A DNA stretch of 64,000 bases, from positions 3,937,501 to 4,001,500 of the forward strand of contig NZ_CP014301.1 in NCBI RefSeq assembly GCF_001562255.1, given 5' to 3'. Below the pieces are notes generated by a model. That model was not told where the DNA came from and did not search any database. It was given only the letters and a program-made list of their open reading frames with translations. Position numbers and translations under genes: made by a program. Source of the DNA: Bosea sp. PAMC 26642 (GTDB lineage Bacteria; Pseudomonadota; Alphaproteobacteria; Rhizobiales; Beijerinckiaceae). Shown here one piece after another: positions 37,855-46,103 of the stretch (position 1 is its first letter; the number at the start of each line of letters is the position of its first letter).

Positions 37855-38613
37855 CTAGGATTTGGCGGGCAGCGCCGCGATAAAGCGCTCGACCGTGGGC
37901 AGGATGTTCCGGACGATGACGCGGACGCCCTCGGCGGTGGGGTGGAGCAGATCGGCCTGGTTCAACGCGCGGTCGCCCGCGATGCCCTCCAGAAAGAACG
38001 GGTAAAGCATCAGCTTGTGCTTTTCGGCAAGCCTCGGAAACAGCCCGTCGAAGCGCTGGAAATATTCCGGGCCGAGATTGCGCGGCGCATACATTCCCGC
38101 CAGCAGTACCGGAATGCCGCGCGCCTTCAGCCGTGCAACGATCGTATCCAGCGTCTTCTCGGTCGCGGCGGGATCGATCCCGCGCAGCGCATCGTTCGCG
38201 CCAAGTTCAAGGATCACGCCGTCGGTGCCGTCGGGCACCGACCAGTCGAGCCGCTCCAGACCGCCCTGCGCCGTATCGCCCGAGACGCCGGCATTCACGA
38301 TCTCGACAGAGACGCCTTTCTGGCGCAGCGCTTGCTCGAGAACGGCCGGGAAGGCGGCATTGCCCGGCAGATTGTAGCCGGCCGACAGGCTGTCGCCGAG
38401 CGCGACCAGTTTCAGCGGGCGTGTCGGTGGTATCTGGGCCATGGCGGCATCCGCAAACAGCGTGAAACAGAGCAGGAAAGCCACGCCCAGCATTTGGACA
38501 AACGCGGATGCGCGCCCATATCGCCCCCGAACGGGGCGCGACGCGATTTCGCCCCGCTTGAGCCGCGATGCGGTGCGAGCGGAGTGGAAGATGGATTTCG
38601 AAGTCAGGATCAT
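37855..38613 (-). CDS. tesA: TesA-like periplasmic arylesterase, SGNH hydrolase
   Basis: Lipolytic enzyme of 252 residues, SGNH/GDSL fold: block I GDSLSAGY with Ser75, the glycine/asparagine blocks VSGDTAQGG and LGANDALRG, and block V DLLHPTAEG. A signal peptide lies before residue 60 (LGVAFLLCFTLFADAAMAQ). The Met at 38613 gives a 40-residue basic n-region before it, so the Met at 38493 is a good alternative start. It diverges from ybbA, the same tesA/ybbAP layout as in E. coli, suggesting a conserved link with envelope lipid handling. Confidence 0.88.
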   Translation of the reverse strand: MILTSKSIFHSARTASRLKRGEIASRPVRGRYGRASAFVQMLGVAFLLCFTLFADAAMAQIPPTRPLKLVALGDSLSAGYNLPGNAAFPAVLEQALRQKGVSVEIVNAGVSGDTAQGGLERLDWSVPDGTDGVILELGANDALRGIDPAATEKTLDTIVARLKARGIPVLLAGMYAPRNLGPEYFQRFDGLFPRLAEKHKLMLYPFFLEGIAGDRALNQADLLHPTAEGVRVIVRNILPTVERFIAALPAKS

Positions 38614-38619
38614 TGGGTG

Positions 38620-39336
38620 ATGAGCGAACGGCGAGCCTCGGCAGCAGAATTGCCGGCGATCGAATTGCAGGATGTCCACCTTAGTCTGGGGCGTGCAGCA
38701 GCCCGCGTCCATATCCTCAAGGGCGTTTCTTTGTCGCTGGCCTCCGGCGAGGCGACCGGGCTGGTCGGTCCCTCGGGCTCAGGCAAGTCGACCTTGCTGA
38801 TGACCATGGCGGGCCTCGAGCGCCCCGATTCCGGTCTCGTCCGGGTCGCTGGACAGGATCTCGGCCAACTCGACGAGGATGGTCTGGCGCTCTTTCGCGG
38901 CAAGCGCATCGGCATCGTCTTCCAGTCTTTCCATCTGGTCCCGACCATGACGGCGCGCGAGAACGTTGCCTTGCCGCTGGAGCTCGCCGGCGGCGAGGAT
39001 GCCTTCGCCCGCGCCGAAGCCGAGCTGCGCAATGTCGGCCTTGGCGACCGCATGGACCATTATCCCGCCCAGCTTTCGGGCGGCGAGCAGCAGCGCGTCG
39101 CCATTGCGCGCGCCGTCGCGCCCGACCCGGCCATCCTCGTCGCCGACGAGCCGACCGGCAATCTCGACGAGGGCACAGGCCGCTCGATCGTCGATCTGAT
39201 CTTCGCGCTGCGGCGCGAGCGTGGCGCGACGCTGGTGCTCGTCACCCATGATCTCGCGCTCGCCGCGCTCTGCGACCGCACCGTGCGCCTGCGCGCCGGA
39301 CGCATCGAGGCCGACGCCGATCTGGCGGTGGCCTGA
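38620..39336 (+). CDS. ybbA: ABC transporter ATP-binding protein, YbbA/LolD type
   Basis: ATPase of 238 residues in the MacB/LolD/YbbA family. Walker A GPSGSGKST (50-58), signature LSGGEQQRVAIARA, Walker B ILVADEPT, H-loop LVTHD. It is followed after 2 bases by the YbbP-like permease. The longer frame upstream runs into the divergent esterase region. Its start is 6 bases from the longer tesA start. The transport substrate is unknown; the family moves lipids or lipoproteins. Confidence 0.92.
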   Translation: MSERRASAAELPAIELQDVHLSLGRAAARVHILKGVSLSLASGEATGLVGPSGSGKSTLLMTMAGLERPDSGLVRVAGQDLGQLDEDGLALFRGKRIGIVFQSFHLVPTMTARENVALPLELAGGEDAFARAEAELRNVGLGDRMDHYPAQLSGGEQQRVAIARAVAPDPAILVADEPTGNLDEGTGRSIVDLIFALRRERGATLVLVTHDLALAALCDRTVRLRAGRIEADADLAVA

Positions 39337-39338
39337 CC

Positions 39339-41936
39339 ATGCACGCGACCGTCAAGCCTGCCGCATCTCCGTCTGCCCGCCCGCCCTCAGGAATGTCAGG
39401 CGCCGCGCTGGCGCTCAGGCTTGCCTGGCGCGATTTGCGCGGCGGCTTGCGCGGCTTCGGCGTCTTCATCGCCTGCCTGGCGCTCGGCGTCATGGCGATC
39501 GCCGCCGTCGCCTCGGCCTCGCGCGGCCTGACCGAGGGCCTCGCCCGCGAAGGCAGTCGCATCCTCGGCGGCGACGCCGCCTTCAGCCTGATCCATCGCG
39601 AGGCAAGCCCGGCCGAACTCGCCTTCCTCGGCGGTCGTGGCGCGGTCTCCACGATCGCGACCATGCGTGGCATGGCCAATGCCGGCGAGAAAGGCGCGGC
39701 CCTTGTCGAGATCAAGGCGGTCGATGCGAGTTATCCGAGCATCGGCACCGTCACCACCGACCAGCCAGCGCCCCTGTCCGAACTGCTGGCGCAGCGCGAC
39801 GGTGTGTTCGGCGCGGTGGCAGACCCCGTCCTCTTCGGCCGTCTCGGCCTCCAGGTCGGCGACACCATCAGCGTCGGCGCAGCCAAGGTCCAGCTGCGCG
39901 CCAATCTCGTCTCCGAACCCGACAAGATCGCAGCCGGCGTCGGCTTCGGCCCGCGCCTGCTGATGCCGCAGGAGGCGCTGCGCGCCACCGGTCTGCTTCA
40001 GCCTGGCAGCCTCGTGCGCTGGACCTACCGTGTCATCCTGCCGGCCACCGCCTCAAACGACGCTGCGCTCGACGCCCTGATCGCCTCAGCGGGAACGCAG
40101 CAACGCGATGCCGGCTGGGAGATCCGCTCCCGCGCTAACGCCAATCCCGGCTTCCAGCGCAATCTCGAACGGTTCACCCAGTTCCTGACGCTGGTCGGCC
40201 TGACCGCGCTCCTGGTCGGCGGCGTCGGCGTCGCCAACGCCGTGCGCCGCTTCGTCGAGGCAAAGAAGCTCGATTTCGCTACCATGAAGGCGATCGGCGC
40301 CACCGGCGGACGCGTCGTCGCGATCCATTTGACCGAGGTCATGCTGGTCGCAGCCTTCGGCACCGCGATCGGCCTCGTGCTCGGCGCGGCCGCTCCCTTC
40401 GCGCTCGGCTACGTGCTGTCGGGCATCCTGCCGCTGCCTTTCGAGCCGACGCTGGCGCCGGGCGAACTGGCGATCGCGGCGCTCTACGGCCTCCTGACCG
40501 CGCTCGTCTTCGCGATCCTGCCGCTCGGCCGCGCCCATGACGTGCCGGTCTCGGCCCTGTTCCGCGACCAGATTTCGCCCGACCAGAGCCGCCCGCGCGC
40601 GATCTATCTGGTGATCTGCGCGCTCGCGTTGGCCGGCCTCGTCGGCGTCGCGGTCGGTTTCGCCTATGAGCGGCGCATCGCGCTAATCTATATCGGCGTC
40701 ATGACCGGCGTCTTCCTGCTGCTGCGGGGCGTCTCGACAGGCCTGATGGCGCTGGCTCGCATCACGCCCCGGCCACGCAATCCCTCGCTGCGCATGGCGC
40801 TCGCCAACAGCCACCGCCCCGGCGCGCTGACGCCCTCGCTCGTGCTCTCGTTGGGCTTGGGGGTTGCACTCCTTTCGGCGCTCGCCTTCATCGATGTCAG
40901 CATCACCCGGCAACTGACCCAGGCGCTGCCGCAAAAGGCCCCGAGCTTCTTTTTTCTCGACATTCCAAACGCCGAATCGGCCCGCTTCGACGCCTTCGTT
41001 GCCGAACAGCGGCCGGGCGCCGTGCTGGAACGCGTCCCGATGATGCGCGGGCGCATCGTCAGCCTGAACGGCGTGAGGGCCGAGGACGTCAAGGCGACCG
41101 AGCAGGCCGCCTGGGTGCTCGATGGCGACCGCGGCATCACCTATAGCGAGACTATCCCCGAGGGCTCGAAACTCGCCGCCGGTGAATGGTGGCCGGCCGA
41201 TTATCGCGGTGAGCCGCTGGTTTCCTTCGACGCACCGATCGCAGCCGGCCTCGGCCTCAAGGTCGGCGACACGCTGACCGTCAACGTCCTCGGCCGCAAC
41301 ATCACAGCCCGCATCGCCAATCTGCGCGCGGTCGAATGGCGCTCGCTCGGCATCAATTTCGTCATGCTGTTCTCGCCGAACACCTTCGCCGGCGCCCCCC
41401 ACACCAACCTCGCTACGGTGACGCCCGCTGCCGACCGGCCGGTCGCCGACGACGCCATGCTGCTGCGCCGGCTCGCGCTCGAATTCCCCTCGGTGACGGC
41501 TGTCCGGGTCAAGGATGCGCTGGAAGCGGTCAACACGATCGTCGCGCAGCTCGCCACTGCCATCCGCGGCGCATCGGGTCTCGCCATCGCGGCCAGCCTG
41601 CTCGTGCTCGGCGGGGCGCTCGCCGCCGGGCAGCGGGCGCGGCTCTATGACGCGATGATCCTGAAGACGCTCGGCGCAACCCGGCGCTTTATACTTTCGT
41701 CGTACGCCCTTGAGTATGCCGGGATCGGGCTGGTCGCGGCATTGTTCGGCGTTGTCGCAGGCGCTTTGGCCGGTTGGGGCGTCGTCACTCAAGTGATGCG
41801 CATAGATTTCGTCAGTGATCCGACCGGCGCCTTGCTGGCCGCGACTGCAGCGATCGCCGTGACCGTACTGTTCGGGCTCGCTGGAACGCTGAAAATACTG
41901 GCGAAAGCACCGGCATCTCACCTGCGTAATCTATGA
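39339..41936 (+). CDS. ybbP: FtsX-type ABC transporter permease, YbbP-like
   Basis: Large permease of 865 residues, with the MacB-like FtsX fold in two halves: helix 1 (about 34-55), a periplasmic domain to about 265, three helices (280-400), then four central helices and a second periplasmic domain, and three more helices (about 745-850). This duplicated layout is that of YbbP, the partner of YbbA. FtsX-domain motifs VGGVGVANAVRRFVEAKKLDFATMKAIGAT and MILKTLGATRRF occur at the two halves. Function in E. coli is still unclear; lipid or lysophospholipid export is suspected. Confidence 0.9.
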   Translation: MHATVKPAASPSARPPSGMSGAALALRLAWRDLRGGLRGFGVFIACLALGVMAIAAVASASRGLTEGLAREGSRILGGDAAFSLIHREASPAELAFLGGRGAVSTIATMRGMANAGEKGAALVEIKAVDASYPSIGTVTTDQPAPLSELLAQRDGVFGAVADPVLFGRLGLQVGDTISVGAAKVQLRANLVSEPDKIAAGVGFGPRLLMPQEALRATGLLQPGSLVRWTYRVILPATASNDAALDALIASAGTQQRDAGWEIRSRANANPGFQRNLERFTQFLTLVGLTALLVGGVGVANAVRRFVEAKKLDFATMKAIGATGGRVVAIHLTEVMLVAAFGTAIGLVLGAAAPFALGYVLSGILPLPFEPTLAPGELAIAALYGLLTALVFAILPLGRAHDVPVSALFRDQISPDQSRPRAIYLVICALALAGLVGVAVGFAYERRIALIYIGVMTGVFLLLRGVSTGLMALARITPRPRNPSLRMALANSHRPGALTPSLVLSLGLGVALLSALAFIDVSITRQLTQALPQKAPSFFFLDIPNAESARFDAFVAEQRPGAVLERVPMMRGRIVSLNGVRAEDVKATEQAAWVLDGDRGITYSETIPEGSKLAAGEWWPADYRGEPLVSFDAPIAAGLGLKVGDTLTVNVLGRNITARIANLRAVEWRSLGINFVMLFSPNTFAGAPHTNLATVTPAADRPVADDAMLLRRLALEFPSVTAVRVKDALEAVNTIVAQLATAIRGASGLAIAASLLVLGGALAAGQRARLYDAMILKTLGATRRFILSSYALEYAGIGLVAALFGVVAGALAGWGVVTQVMRIDFVSDPTGALLAATAAIAVTVLFGLAGTLKILAKAPASHLRNL

Positions 41937-42082
41937 CGACCGCCTGAACTAGCCTGTCGATAGACATGGCCGGACCCCGGCTTTGCATGATCGACGGGCA
42001 GCGTTTCTATGGAACTGTCGGCCTTAACCATGCCGCGCGTCCTGCCGCCCCTTGTAAGCCGGTTCGATCCCCCTCATATTCC

Positions 42083-42142
42083 CCACCATCGCCACGATTG
42101 TGCGCGATGGTGGCTGTCGCGAAGGCGATAACGCCTCGTTTT
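42083..42142. promoter_or_regulatory. Hairpins in the leader before the BI-1 gene
   Basis: A perfect 10-bp inverted repeat (42083-42092 / 42104-42113, loop 11) is followed by a weaker stem gaaggcg-ataa-cgcctcg and TTTT at about 42119-42142. The second resembles an intrinsic terminator only 20 bases before the start codon at 42165, which has the ribosome site AGGGGAA. It could end the ybbAP message or attenuate the BI-1 gene. Confidence 0.4.
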
Positions 42143-42164
42143 CAACGTCAGGGGAACTCTTTTT

Positions 42165-42941
42165 ATGAGCAACTTCGACCGCAATGCTCCAGTCTGGGGT
42201 GCCGGCCGCGCACAGCAGACCAGCGCCGTCGAGATGGATCAGGGCCTGCGCTCGTTCATGCTCGGCGTCTACAACAACATGTCGATCGGTCTGGCCATCA
42301 CCGGCCTCGCCGCCATCGGCATCTCGATGCTGGCGATCGCCGGCGTTTCGTCGACCGGCAAGGTCACGGCTCTGACGCCGCTCGGCCAGGCTCTCTATCT
42401 CAGCCCGCTGAAATGGGTCGTGATGCTGGCTCCGCTCGCCTTCATCTTCTTCTTCTCGTTCAAGGCCGAGAGCATGAGCTCCTCGGCGGCGCGCGCCATG
42501 TTCTTCGCCTTCGCGGCGGTGATGGGCGTCTCGCTGTCGTCGATCTTCGTGGTCTACACGGGTGAATCGATCACCAAGGTGTTCTTCATCACGGCCGCGA
42601 CCTTCGGTGCGCTCAGCCTCTACGGCTACACCACGAAGAAGTCGCTGTCGGCGATGGGCTCGTTCCTGATCATGGGCCTGATCGGCCTGATGATCGCCTC
42701 GATCGTGAACATCTTCCTGGCCTCAAGCGCCCTGTCCTTCGCCATCTCGGCGATCGGCGTGCTGGTCTTCGCCGGCCTGACCGCTTGGGACACCCAGCGC
42801 CTGAAGGAGATGTATCTCTACTCGGACATGGATGCGGAATCGGCCGCGAAGCTCTCGGTGAACGGCGCGCTGTCGCTCTACCTGAACTTCATCAACATGT
42901 TCCAGATGCTGCTCTCGCTGTTCGGCAGCAAGCAGGAGTGA
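42165..42941 (+). CDS. Bax inhibitor-1 / YccA family membrane protein
   Basis: Seven-helix membrane protein of 258 residues, in the BI-1 family with bacterial YccA/YbhL; members act as pH-sensitive calcium leak channels or interact with FtsH. About 25 polar residues precede the first helix (LRSFMLGVYNNMSIGLAITGLAAIGI). The pore-lining acidic residues near the C-terminus (WDTQRLKEMYLYSDMDAESAAK) are the family hallmark. It is followed by a strong terminator and looks like a one-gene unit. Confidence 0.93.
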   Translation: MSNFDRNAPVWGAGRAQQTSAVEMDQGLRSFMLGVYNNMSIGLAITGLAAIGISMLAIAGVSSTGKVTALTPLGQALYLSPLKWVVMLAPLAFIFFFSFKAESMSSSAARAMFFAFAAVMGVSLSSIFVVYTGESITKVFFITAATFGALSLYGYTTKKSLSAMGSFLIMGLIGLMIASIVNIFLASSALSFAISAIGVLVFAGLTAWDTQRLKEMYLYSDMDAESAAKLSVNGALSLYLNFINMFQMLLSLFGSKQE

Positions 42942-42972
42942 TCAAAACTTTCCCCGCCATGCGGGGAAAGCG

Positions 42973-43004
42973 AGCCCCGGCCGCAAGGCCGGGGCTTTTC
43001 TTTT
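42973..43004 (+). terminator. Intrinsic terminator of the BI-1 gene
   Basis: Perfect 10-bp stem agccccggcc / ggccggggct with a GCAA loop and a T-rich tract (ttttcttttaa). A smaller hairpin (ccccgccatgcgggg) just before it may add strength. Confidence 0.9.
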
Positions 43005-43032
43005 AAGCGATCGACCCGGCATCATCGCGCCA

Positions 43033-43572
43033 ATGACGACGCTCTCGATCCGCCCGGCCGGGCCGGCCGACATCCCCGCCATCACGGCAATCTACGCTCA
43101 CGCCGTCCTGCACGGCACCGCCTCCTGGGAACTCGATCCTCCGGACGAAAGCGAGATGCTGCGCCGTCATGAGGCTATCCTGGCCGGCGGCTATCCCTGG
43201 CTCGCAGCCGAGCGCGACGGCATTCTGCTCGGCTATGCCTATGCCGGCGCCTACCGCCCGCGCCCGGCCTATCGCGCGACCGTCGAGAACTCGATCTACA
43301 TCGCGCCCGACGCGCAGGGCCTCGGTATCGGAAGCGCCTTGCTCGCCGCCCTGATGCGGGCCTGCGCCGAGCGCGGCTTCCGTCAGATGATCGCGGTGAT
43401 CGGCGACGGCACCGGCGCCTCGCGCCGCCTGCACGAGCGCGCCGGCTTCCGCCTGATCGGCATCGCCGAAAAGGTCGGCTACAAGCACGGCCGCTGGCTC
43501 GACCAGATGCTGATGCAGAAGGAATTGGGGGAGGGCGACAGGGCCCCGCCCGACGGTTACCGCGGCAGATAG
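43033..43572 (+). CDS. GNAT N-acetyltransferase, phosphinothricin-like
   Basis: Acetyl-CoA dependent transferase of 179 residues. The acetyl-CoA binding loop is in QGLGIGSALLAAL, and RPAYRATVENSIYIAPD is the signature of the PAT/MnaT group, which acetylates methionine sulfone/sulfoximine or phosphinothricin-like amino acids. The C-terminus (RGR) overlaps the 3' end of the convergent lipoprotein gene by 16 bases. Substrate not proven. Confidence 0.9.
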   Translation: MTTLSIRPAGPADIPAITAIYAHAVLHGTASWELDPPDESEMLRRHEAILAGGYPWLAAERDGILLGYAYAGAYRPRPAYRATVENSIYIAPDAQGLGIGSALLAALMRACAERGFRQMIAVIGDGTGASRRLHERAGFRLIGIAEKVGYKHGRWLDQMLMQKELGEGDRAPPDGYRGR

Positions 43573-44564
43573 AGCCGGTTGTTATCCTTCAGGATTTGCC
43601 GGAAACTTTGATTCTTGGCTTCTTCTGCGGCGTTGATCTCCGCATTTGTCCTGAAGCGGGTCGAACCCGGCGGCACCGAAAGGGGCTGGATCGGCGAGGT
43701 CTGAACGGCCTTGCCGCTGCGTGCCGTGCGGCCACGCCCTGCTGGAGCCTCCGGCGGCGTCGAATCGACCGTCAGTGTGATGGTAACCTTGTGATTGTCG
43801 GTGCGGTCGGCGCCGATTGTGTTTGTCGGCGAGCCGATCGTCTGCCAGCGCTGCCCGGCGGGGAGCAACTCGAGCGTCGGGCTGACGGAGCCGTAGATTT
43901 TGGTTTGAAAGAAGAGCGTATCGCTCAGATAGGGCGCCTTCTGCTTGTCCCCCGGTTGCAGCTTGCCGAACTCGTTGAGCGAGACGAAGGTGTCGAAGAC
44001 CTCCCCAAGGCCGATCGTTCCTGTCACCGGATAGGCCGGGCGGAACCTGAGATCTGGCTTGCCGCATTGCAGGTCCGCGTTGAACAGCAGGTCCTGGAAG
44101 CTGTCGGTCATCGTGAAATTGCGTGTGTTCTTGCGCTGGAAATCGCTGCCGACACGAATGGCGGCATTGATCGTTCCGCCAGCCAGAGGGTTCAGCAGAT
44201 CGAGGCCGGCCCCGTACTTGTTGTTCTCGATCGCCTCCAGTTCGAAATCATAGGCGATGGCCGCTTTGCGGTACTCGTCCACACCCTCTTTTGCGGCCTT
44301 GTCGAGCTTGGCGTAGTCCGCTGGATCGATCTCGTTCGTATTGTCGCTATATTTCAGCCCGACGTCTTTCGCCCGTTTGGTCTGGTCGTCGAGTGAAAGA
44401 AATTTGATGAGTTGCGAACGGAGCGCGGCCTTCGCCTCGCAGCGCACCTGCCGCACAATGTCCGTCGTCTTGTACCGGGAGTAGTCTTCCGGCAACGGAT
44501 GCATGGCGCACCCTGCCAAAGGCACGCCGATCAAAGCCGTGGCCGCTGCGCGAAACTGCCTCAT
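43557..44564 (-). CDS. Unrecognised lipoprotein of 335 residues
   Basis: No family is recognised. The start MRQFRAAATALIGVPLAGC gives a short signal peptide with the lipobox LAGC (Cys19), predicting an outer- or inner-membrane lipoprotein. The longer frame upstream has 25 more residues. The middle is rich in Asp, Lys and aromatic residues (NADLQCGKPDLRFRPAYP), with a proline- and threonine-rich segment near 285-310 (STPPEAPAGRGRTARSGKA) suggesting a flexible linker. Less strongly GC-biased wording than neighbours. It may be an acquired gene. Nothing nearby gives its function. Confidence 0.75.
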   Translation of the reverse strand: MRQFRAAATALIGVPLAGCAMHPLPEDYSRYKTTDIVRQVRCEAKAALRSQLIKFLSLDDQTKRAKDVGLKYSDNTNEIDPADYAKLDKAAKEGVDEYRKAAIAYDFELEAIENNKYGAGLDLLNPLAGGTINAAIRVGSDFQRKNTRNFTMTDSFQDLLFNADLQCGKPDLRFRPAYPVTGTIGLGEVFDTFVSLNEFGKLQPGDKQKAPYLSDTLFFQTKIYGSVSPTLELLPAGQRWQTIGSPTNTIGADRTDNHKVTITLTVDSTPPEAPAGRGRTARSGKAVQTSPIQPLSVPPGSTRFRTNAEINAAEEAKNQSFRQILKDNNRLYLPR

Positions 44565-44657
44565 GTTGATGTCACCCCGCCCGAAAAGCAAGATGGCATC
44601 GACCGAACCGCCAGTCAGCGGCAAAATCCGATTATGCACAACTTATGAGTGCAATAC

Positions 44658-45026
44658 CTAGCTCACCACGCTCAGCCGCTTGTCGAGCACGCGCAGCACC
44701 CGCGACAGCTCCGTACCCCGCTTGAGCACGAGGCCCGTCGCCGCCACCACGGAATAGGCACCCTGCCGCTTGGCCAGTGCCGGATCCTTGACGATCCGGT
44801 AGAGCGGCACTTCGGAGGAGCGCCGATAGACTGAGAACTGCGCCTTGTCCTTCAGGAAGTCGATCGCATAGTCGCGCCATTCGCCGGCCGCGACCATCCG
44901 CCCATAAAGGTTCAGCAATTCGCCGAGTTCGCGCCGATCGAACGTGACGGCTGAAGGTCTGGCTGCACCCGGGAAGGCGACGACACCGCCGGTCGCCGGC
45001 GATTGCGGCGTTTCGCTTTCGCTCAT
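44658..45026 (-). CDS. DUF2794 family protein
   Basis: Protein of 122 residues of the alphaproteobacterial family DUF2794, function unknown, no membrane segment. The core FDRRELGELLNLYGRMVAAGEWRDYAIDFLKDKAQFSVYRRSSEVPLYRIVKDP is distinctive. The start MSESETPQSP was preferred over the Met 26 residues upstream, since the Pro/Gly stretch before it shows no likeness. Confidence 0.83.
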   Translation of the reverse strand: MSESETPQSPATGGVVAFPGAARPSAVTFDRRELGELLNLYGRMVAAGEWRDYAIDFLKDKAQFSVYRRSSEVPLYRIVKDPALAKRQGAYSVVAATGLVLKRGTELSRVLRVLDKRLSVVS

Positions 45027-45336
45027 CTCGCCTCCTGCTGGCGGGTCGTAACCTCGCGCATAACGTGACGATGATGCTCCCGCGATGTTGCGCTGGCAAG
45101 GCATCCGTACCGATCACGGCTTCGTCAGATGCGCCGCATTTTCGCCCCGAACGCGCCCAGCCATGGCCGTGTTGCCCCGCTCAACTCCTGATCGTTGCCT
45201 CGACGGCCCGGCTTTGCTGGTCTCCGGATTTGTCAGCCCCCCAGCCCCCCGGAGTCTTGGCGGGCCGGGCCAATCGATGTCGAGGCTACCTTACGGCCGG
45301 CGCCCGCGCTGGCCGTTTTCTTTGGTGGCCAGCAGT
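45027..45336. other. Intergenic region with a lone hairpin
   Basis: About 310 bases between two minus-strand genes. No protein gene is supported. The only structured element is the hairpin at 45293-45319 with a T tract on the plus strand. The DUF2794 promoter should lie at its left end. Confidence 0.5.
45293..45319 (+). terminator. Hairpin with T tract, no plus-strand gene upstream
   Basis: Stem acggccggcgc / gcgctggccgt (11 bp, one G-T pair) with a two-base loop and TTTTCTTT on the plus strand. On the minus strand the following bases are not T-rich. It looks like a plus-strand terminator, although no plus-strand gene precedes it, and the small loop makes it less certain. Confidence 0.35.
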
Positions 45337-45954
45337 TTACCGTCCCAGCCCATGGTATTCCGCATTCGGCCGCATATCGACCGCCGACGCCATTCGGTTC
45401 GACATGTTGAAGAACGAGGCGACCGCGGCGACATCCCAAATGTCGCGTTCCCCGAACCCTGCGGCGCGCAGGACGGCACGGTCCGCCTCCTCCACGAGAT
45501 GCGGCGTCTCGGTCAGCTTGACGGCAAAATCGAGCATGGCGCGATGCCGGGGCGAGAGTTTCGCGGCACGGTAGTTCATCACCATCAGCTCCCCCAGAAT
45601 CGGATCGCCCGAAAGCTGCCTCACCGCCGCGCCATGCGCCGTAAGGCAGTAATAGCAGCGGTTCACGGCCGACACCGCGACCGCGATCATTTCGCGCTCC
45701 AGCTTCGACAGCCCCGACGGCGCCAGCATCAGATCGTTGTAGAAGGCCGCGAAGGCCGAAAGCTTGGCGTCGTCATGCGCATATGACACCAGCACATTCG
45801 GCACGAAGCCGAGCTTCTCCAGGCATTTGTCGAAATAGGCCCGGTTTTCCGCCGATAACTGCCCCTGCGCCAGTTCCAGCGCCATGGCGGCCTGATCGAC
45901 ATCCTGGGGCGAGGGAGTCTCGCTCACCTTCGGTTTGTCATGCTTTGTCGCCAT
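45337..45954 (-). CDS. AhpD-like peroxidase-related protein
   Basis: Carboxymuconolactone-decarboxylase fold protein of 205 residues, in the peroxidase-related group. The redox motif NRCYYCLTAHG holds Cys100, Cys103 and His107, the AhpD-type active site able to reduce peroxides or peroxiredoxin. ASFFNMSNRMASAVDMRPNAEYH is the C-terminal signature. The start MATKHDKP was chosen over a 30-residue extension. It diverges from the large gdh gene. Confidence 0.88.
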   Translation of the reverse strand: MATKHDKPKVSETPSPQDVDQAAMALELAQGQLSAENRAYFDKCLEKLGFVPNVLVSYAHDDAKLSAFAAFYNDLMLAPSGLSKLEREMIAVAVSAVNRCYYCLTAHGAAVRQLSGDPILGELMVMNYRAAKLSPRHRAMLDFAVKLTETPHLVEEADRAVLRAAGFGERDIWDVAAVASFFNMSNRMASAVDMRPNAEYHGLGR

Positions 45955-46103
45955 GCTGCGAATCCTGATTGTCGGGGCTACGGGAACTTCAAAAGCGGCC
46001 TGAAATGGGTCTATCCTGCGTCGGCGGAAGCCGGGTCTCGACAAAAGTTGAACAGCCGCGCGGGCTATGTCATCGCTGCGGCAAAATAACAGGGGTGGGA
46101 CGA

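Noticed and set aside
42030..42080. tRNA-like text ggttcgatcc before the BI-1 gene
   Set aside because: The flanking bases do not form a T-stem, and no anticodon arm, D-arm or acceptor stem can be folded around it.
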